From assembly GCA_020433805.1 (NCBI GenBank), contig JAGRBZ010000017.1, positions 1-45,677 of the forward strand: a stretch of DNA of 45,677 bases. Direction: 5' to 3'. The stretch's first letter is position 1. Each line of letters begins with the position of its first letter. Under the pieces are notes generated by a model. It did no database searches. It had not been told where the DNA came from and was given only the letters and a program-made list of their open reading frames with translations. Shown one piece after another: positions 41,130-45,677 of the stretch. Origin of the DNA: Anaerolineae bacterium. Its GTDB lineage: Bacteria; Chloroflexota; Anaerolineae; 4572-78; J111. Made by a program: the position numbers and the translations under genes.

Positions 41130-41322
41130 TCTCTAAAACCTTTCGATTTATTCCCATTCAATTGAGTTTCTATAGATTTGATCAAGTCTTTTAGACGAAT
41201 AGGTTTTCTTATATAAGCATTGGTGCCAGTTCTTAAATATTTTTCCTATTACCAGATATACCCAATGCCGTTAGAGCGATAATTAGATGTATTATAATCT
41301 AACTAATCTTTGGTTTAGACAT
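41128..41322 (-). pseudogene. Collapsed response-regulator receiver gene
   Basis: On the minus strand an ATG at 41322, two bases after the stop of the upstream kinase, reads MSKPKIS then a stop, like the first residues of a receiver domain. Continuing in the same frame gives IALTALGISGN, the beta-4 region of a receiver. After one frameshift the sequence reads EKYLRTGTNAYIRKPI and RLKDLIKSIETQLNG, the beta-5/alpha-5 end with its conserved Lys-Pro. The final TGA overlaps the ATG of the next kinase. The middle, including the phospho-acceptor region, is missing. About 195 of an expected 370 bases remain. Confidence 0.8.
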
Positions 41323-41324
41323 AT

Positions 41325-42593
41325 TTATTCTTCATGCCAAGGTAACGATACAGTAAAGCGGCTACCTTGACCTACTTTACTTTCTACTGAAACGCTTCCT
41401 CCGTGCATCTCGGCTATACGTTGGGTTAAAACTAATCCCAGACCTGTGCCAGAATATTCACGAGAGAGGCGGCTATCTAACTGAACAAACGGCTTAAATA
41501 ATTGAGACAATTGTTCAAGAGAAATACCAATACCAGTATCCCATACAGTAAAGTGAATCATCCTCTTTTCAGGATCACCGACTATTTCCAGGCCAATTTT
41601 TCCATTTTCAGGAGTAAATTTGACAGCATTACTCAACATATTGCTCAAAATCTGTTTTAGCCGGCGATTATCAGCCTGAACGATATTTGCGATATTATCA
41701 ACGTGCGAAAAAACTTTGATCTGTTTCTTTTGTGCGGGTTGTTTGATAAGACGCAAACTAGATTGACAAACCGATTCAACAAAAACTGGACCTATATCTA
41801 GATACATCTTACCAGCTTCTATTCTGGACACATCTAAAATATTATTGACTAGGGAAAGCAACTGGCGACCGCTTTCTTCTATGCTAATGAGTGATTTTCG
41901 CTGCTTATCCGTAAGAGGTCCGCCTATTTCTTCTAGCATTCCTTCTGATATTCCTAAAATAGCATTTAGAGGAGTACGCAATTCATGACTCATACTGGCT
42001 AGGAATCCATCCTTTAAACGAGCGGTTTGTGCCAGTTCTTTATTAGCTACCTTTAGATCGGCAGTAAGTTCTACTACCTGATGTGTTAGTATCTCTCGTT
42101 TCTCTTCTAATTTAGACGTAATTCGTTTGCATTCAATGATTTCTTGTCGTGCTTTTTGGTGTAACTTAATATTTTTACGGTTACAATACTCAAGCTCATT
42201 TTTAGTTTGCCTAAGCATTACCTGATTTTTGACACGAGCTAATAATTCCCATTTAGTGAAAGGTTTGCACAAATAATCAGCAACTCCTGCTTCAGATGCC
42301 TTAACTATAATTTGCTCTTCACCTACAGCGGTCAGCACAATAACTTTGGCTTGTTTCATTTTCGGGCTATGCTTGAGAATGGACATAAACTCGAAACCAT
42401 CAAGTCCCGGCGTCATCACATTTAAAAGAATGAGAGCTATTTGGTCGCTACATTCAAGTATAGTCAAAGCATCCTCACCCGAAGATGAGATGAGCACCTC
42501 ATAATGATTTTTTTCCAAGATTTTTTTGATAAAATCTCTTGTATCTATCTTGTTATCTACAACAAGTATTTTAGGCTTCGTTTCGATTTTCAT
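41325..42593 (-). CDS. Histidine kinase with a degenerate receiver
   Basis: This protein of 422 residues has a receiver-like domain (about 7-122), a coiled coil (about 130-195), HisKA with SMSH203ELRTP, and a complete ATPase domain (NMLSNAVKFTPENG, DTGIGI, GTGLGLVLTQ). The receiver lacks its phospho-acceptor: the position occupied by Asp in LILLDVMMPGMDG of the neighbouring kinase is Asn58 in LILLNVMTPGLDG, and the acidic pair is VVDN. Lys110 is kept. The receiver therefore cannot be phosphorylated in the usual way and may be a docking or dimer module. The kinase core looks active. Its likely partner regulator was the collapsed gene directly downstream. Confidence 0.92.
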   Translation of the reverse strand: MKIETKPKILVVDNKIDTRDFIKKILEKNHYEVLISSSGEDALTILECSDQIALILLNVMTPGLDGFEFMSILKHSPKMKQAKVIVLTAVGEEQIIVKASEAGVADYLCKPFTKWELLARVKNQVMLRQTKNELEYCNRKNIKLHQKARQEIIECKRITSKLEEKREILTHQVVELTADLKVANKELAQTARLKDGFLASMSHELRTPLNAILGISEGMLEEIGGPLTDKQRKSLISIEESGRQLLSLVNNILDVSRIEAGKMYLDIGPVFVESVCQSSLRLIKQPAQKKQIKVFSHVDNIANIVQADNRRLKQILSNMLSNAVKFTPENGKIGLEIVGDPEKRMIHFTVWDTGIGISLEQLSQLFKPFVQLDSRLSREYSGTGLGLVLTQRIAEMHGGSVSVESKVGQGSRFTVSLPWHEE

Positions 42594-42696
42594 TGTTCAC
42601 TACCCTAAACCCTTAATATGTTGGGTTGGAAACTGTTCCAGGCTGTGGACAACATCTGACAGATAGTAACAAAGCAAATGATTTTAATCCTCATTA

Positions 42697-45537
42697 TCAC
42701 TCACTTTTTCTCTGAAAAGTTAAAAAATAATTAACATGACGCTTGCCGGGTAAACCTAGTCCGCTAATTTTGTCGCTGGGTGCATCTTTCACAGAAACCT
42801 CATATTTGGCTTCTGCTATTTCACCATACATTGGCGAATTAGCAGCATATTCCGGGTAGGGTTTATCTTCGGTAATCATAGTACCCTCGCCATCAGGCCA
42901 AGCCAGATTAACCGGTTGGCCCAAAATACGTTGACCATTCTCATCTAACACTTCAACAAAAACATGATGTAATCCTTGCGACTCATGTTGATTTTGGTAT
43001 TCAACTTTTACAAGCTTAAACAGGGGTTGATCCGCTACAGGAGTAGCTGTAGATATAGTAATGCCTAAATCATCTAAGCGAGAGTCCCAAATAACCCCGT
43101 CTTTGTCGACAATTGTAGAAGTAGGTGTCGACGTAGCTTCTGGAGTTGGAGAGGATGGATCTGTAGCCGGGGGCACAGGATCGGCAGTAACTTCAACACC
43201 TCGTTGAAAGGTTAGTTGATAACTAACGTGGCGTTTGCCAGGTAAACCTAACCCGCTAATTTTGTCACCGAGTGCATCTTTAACCTCAACTTCATATTTG
43301 GCTTCCGCTATTTCACCATAAAGCGGCGTACTGGCAGCGTATTCTGGATAAGGTTTATCTTCAGTGATCATAGTACCTTCACCATCAGACCATGCTAGAG
43401 TGACGGGTTGACCTACAATTCGCTGACCATCTTCATCTAACACTTCAACAAAAACGTGATGTAACCCTTTTGCTTCCGCCTCATCTAAATATCGTGCTGA
43501 TATTAGCCGATAAACAGGTTGACCAGGCTCCGCCTCCGCACGAGTAATTTCAATGCCGAAATCATCGAGACGAGGATCCCATTCCCAAGGAACAAGTTTC
43601 ATTGGGGTAGGAGTGGGTGTTCCAGCTACAGTGGGTTGAATAGGTATAGTGGTCACAAATAATTCAGGTGGGAGCGGATCCAAATTTTGAGGAGTAGCAG
43701 TTGGTGTAGGGACTGGCTCAAAATTTTGTAAGGTAGGTGCTGGGGTAGGAGTAGAAGTAGGAACCATTTGGTTAAAAGCTGCGGGAATGGCTGCTGTTGA
43801 TGCGTTAGCAGCAGTTATTGTCCCAGTTTGTCCTAGACTTGCTACTTCGCGTCCTGTCTCATCAAGCAGCGATAGTCCCCATTGGCTAACATCATTATTA
43901 AGTGGAGTATAACTACCTCGAAAAGGGTTCTCTGGGGTAAGTGAAGAGGGCCACCGAATGACTTCTTGCCCGTTTTGCCAAAGCACTAATTGACTATCTA
44001 TAGGATAGGTACTGGCTGCTGCTACCTGTACGGAAGACTCGGTAAGTCCCAGATTTAGAGCAGCTTCATCGTTGGCAAAACTAAAACCGCCCATATCACC
44101 AATAGTATACCATTTTTCCTGCCAGGCTACCCAGGCGTCCGGTTCCAAAATGACTTCATCCCAAAAAGTGGGAGCTAATCCACCCCACAGTTCAAAATAG
44201 CGGCTATCATCTGTGGTCCAGAGCGCCGGACTTAAATCACCAGGCCCAAAGATTTTGGCCCCTTTAGCCAGTAAGTGAGGAAATATTCTGGCTACCCCTA
44301 AATTGGTTTGGTGATTATAGGCCCCCATATAATCCTCTTGGGCTGTAGGTGCTGCAAAAACGCCTAGATATTTATCCCAATTATCATATGCACTAAAATC
44401 TTGACCGCTAAAAACCGGCCAATCCATCAATTGACCTTCGCCTGGCAGAGATGAATCACTAGTAGAGTGGACAGTAACCTGTTCTCCAGGTAATACCAGA
44501 TCGATGCCGGCACTAGGCTGCTGCGAACCTAGACCAAACATTCCGTTAATCCAAAACTTGTAATTAACCGGCTGTTGTGTAGGGTTATAGATACGGGGCG
44601 ATAAGGTAAAATAAGCATGCTCGTCATCTACAGAAATACCGATCTCTGATATTAGACCAGAATTTTCTTCGGTATCTGTCAGCGTTATACCAGCAGAGTC
44701 AGACCCTTGATGTAATTTATAATCCCAGGGAGAAGCTTCGCTCAATCCGTGTTCGTCTAGAGGTAAGGCCCACTCCATGCCTCCTGTAGCTAGCCACCAA
44801 CCACGATTACCCCAAGTGGTTGGTTTGATTACCGGGTTTTCATAAAACAAGTTTTTTCCACTAGCTTTATCAACCCAGCGATAAATCCGTCCACCCAGAT
44901 CGGGCAAAACAGTTAATCGGAGATATCGATTTTCTAGAACAATAGCCCTATAGCTTTTAAGTAATGGCGGACCGATCTTGTTGTGATCCATGCGTGGATA
45001 AGGATAAACAAGATCCTCAGGTGAGCTTGGTATTAGTGCAGGTTCGTAATCAAAGGTATTAATTATTAGGGTAGTCTCGTATACGTTCGGGCTTTCCTCA
45101 GTGTCAGATATGACAGATGTAATTTCAGTTGATACAGTAGCAGGTGCAGGAGAGAGAGTGGGAGTGGACATTGAGGCAAGAATAGTTGGTGTAGCAGCAG
45201 TCAAATTGGTAACTTTTTGCGGTGTGCTAGTTAAAGTAGCTGTCAGTGAGATAGATGTTACAGATAGTGTGATGGTAGGTGAAAGAGAAACATCTGTTTG
45301 GTCTGACGTAGACGTTTCTTCGGGTTGATCCAAAGTTGCGCTGGCAGTAATAGTTAAGGGGATATCTATAGCTACTTGAGTAGGTGTAGTAGTCGAAGTC
45401 TCATAGGGAGTAATTATCTGTTCTACAGCGGACAATGACGCATCTGTTTGTTGCGGCTGACTACTAATCACCATTGTGCAACTGGAAAGGACACCCCAGC
45501 TTATAAAAGTTATAGTACATAGAATGATTCGGTTCAT
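42697..45537 (-). CDS. DUF5107 lipoprotein with a duplicated C-terminal domain
   Basis: This 946-residue lipoprotein has lipobox VLSSC (Cys20) and a long Ser/Thr-rich spacer. A DUF5107 domain begins near residue 170 (YPRMDHNKIGPPLLKSY, LTVLPDLGGRIYRWVDK, GGMEWALPLDEHG), a mutarotase-like sugar-binding fold. TPTP linkers then separate two copies of a C-terminal domain of about 125 residues. Each has GLHHVFVEVLDE, DGEGTMITEDKPYPEYA and SGLGLPGKRHV. The last 85 residues of the copies are nearly identical while the first 30 differ. It is probably a surface glycan-binding or processing protein. The two-component genes follow 103 bases downstream on the same strand. Confidence 0.85.
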   Translation of the reverse strand: MNRIILCTITFISWGVLSSCTMVISSQPQQTDASLSAVEQIITPYETSTTTPTQVAIDIPLTITASATLDQPEETSTSDQTDVSLSPTITLSVTSISLTATLTSTPQKVTNLTAATPTILASMSTPTLSPAPATVSTEITSVISDTEESPNVYETTLIINTFDYEPALIPSSPEDLVYPYPRMDHNKIGPPLLKSYRAIVLENRYLRLTVLPDLGGRIYRWVDKASGKNLFYENPVIKPTTWGNRGWWLATGGMEWALPLDEHGLSEASPWDYKLHQGSDSAGITLTDTEENSGLISEIGISVDDEHAYFTLSPRIYNPTQQPVNYKFWINGMFGLGSQQPSAGIDLVLPGEQVTVHSTSDSSLPGEGQLMDWPVFSGQDFSAYDNWDKYLGVFAAPTAQEDYMGAYNHQTNLGVARIFPHLLAKGAKIFGPGDLSPALWTTDDSRYFELWGGLAPTFWDEVILEPDAWVAWQEKWYTIGDMGGFSFANDEAALNLGLTESSVQVAAASTYPIDSQLVLWQNGQEVIRWPSSLTPENPFRGSYTPLNNDVSQWGLSLLDETGREVASLGQTGTITAANASTAAIPAAFNQMVPTSTPTPAPTLQNFEPVPTPTATPQNLDPLPPELFVTTIPIQPTVAGTPTPTPMKLVPWEWDPRLDDFGIEITRAEAEPGQPVYRLISARYLDEAEAKGLHHVFVEVLDEDGQRIVGQPVTLAWSDGEGTMITEDKPYPEYAASTPLYGEIAEAKYEVEVKDALGDKISGLGLPGKRHVSYQLTFQRGVEVTADPVPPATDPSSPTPEATSTPTSTIVDKDGVIWDSRLDDLGITISTATPVADQPLFKLVKVEYQNQHESQGLHHVFVEVLDENGQRILGQPVNLAWPDGEGTMITEDKPYPEYAANSPMYGEIAEAKYEVSVKDAPSDKISGLGLPGKRHVNYFLTFQRKSE

Positions 45538-45677
45538 TACAAGTTCCAGGTTTCTAAATTATGCTTATTGGCACTAAATACAGATTGAACTTAAACATCC
45601 AATAGACATTATACCGATTAAAAATCAACAAAAAGATTGAGTTGGATGGGCTTGTAAATCCAAGGCCGAAAATTAAG
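45538..45677. other. AT-rich window end
   Basis: The last 140 bases upstream of the DUF5107 gene contain no frame of note. They probably hold its promoter, but no box stands out. Confidence 0.4.

Overview
The window most resembles a chromosomal segment of a Chloroflexota bacterium of the Anaerolineae/Caldilineae/Ardenticatenia type. This is an inference from gene style: lipoproteins with long Thr-Pro linkers, a substrate-binding/von Willebrand A lipoprotein pair, a giant STAND ATPase with TPR repeats, and many short palindromic and low-complexity repeats. No rRNA, transposase, prophage or CRISPR array is visible. About 33 protein genes, one pseudogene and one tRNA (Arg, CCG) can be supported.

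Layout. 1-930 is gene-free and holds a palindromic element and a striking 14-unit, 23-bp tandem array of operator-like palindromes ahead of a small zinc-ribbon gene. 1.5-10.1 kb encodes envelope functions: a LysM/M23 peptidase, three tandem lipoproteins, a secreted zinc metalloprotease and an L,D-transpeptidase. 10.1-17.7 kb carries an SsnA-like amidohydrolase, a solute-binding protein plus a VWA lipoprotein, tRNA-Arg, a fourth lipoprotein of the same family, polyphosphate kinase 2 and a CPCC zinc protein. 18.4-26.7 kb carries HypF (with an in-frame low-complexity insertion), several small enzymes, a second zinc-ribbon paralogue, an MGDG-synthase-like glycosyltransferase and an MFS transporter.

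26.7-37.6 kb: a repeat-rich spacer with four 41-bp tandem units precedes a 2592-residue STAND ATPase carrying 54 TPR units. Then comes a phospholipid block: a PmtA-like methyltransferase, phosphatidylserine synthase and phosphatidylserine decarboxylase, consistent with making phosphatidylethanolamine and possibly its methylated forms.

37.6-45.6 kb is all on the minus strand and visibly more AT-rich. It has a DUF5107 lipoprotein with a duplicated C-terminal domain, a histidine kinase whose receiver lacks the phospho-acceptor Asp, a collapsed response-regulator pseudogene, a receiver-PAS-kinase hybrid and two lipoproteins. The most unusual signals are the 23-bp array, the shared heptamer insertion in two unrelated proteins, the response-regulator remnant between two kinases, and four palindromic elements of about 95 bp with unrelated ends.
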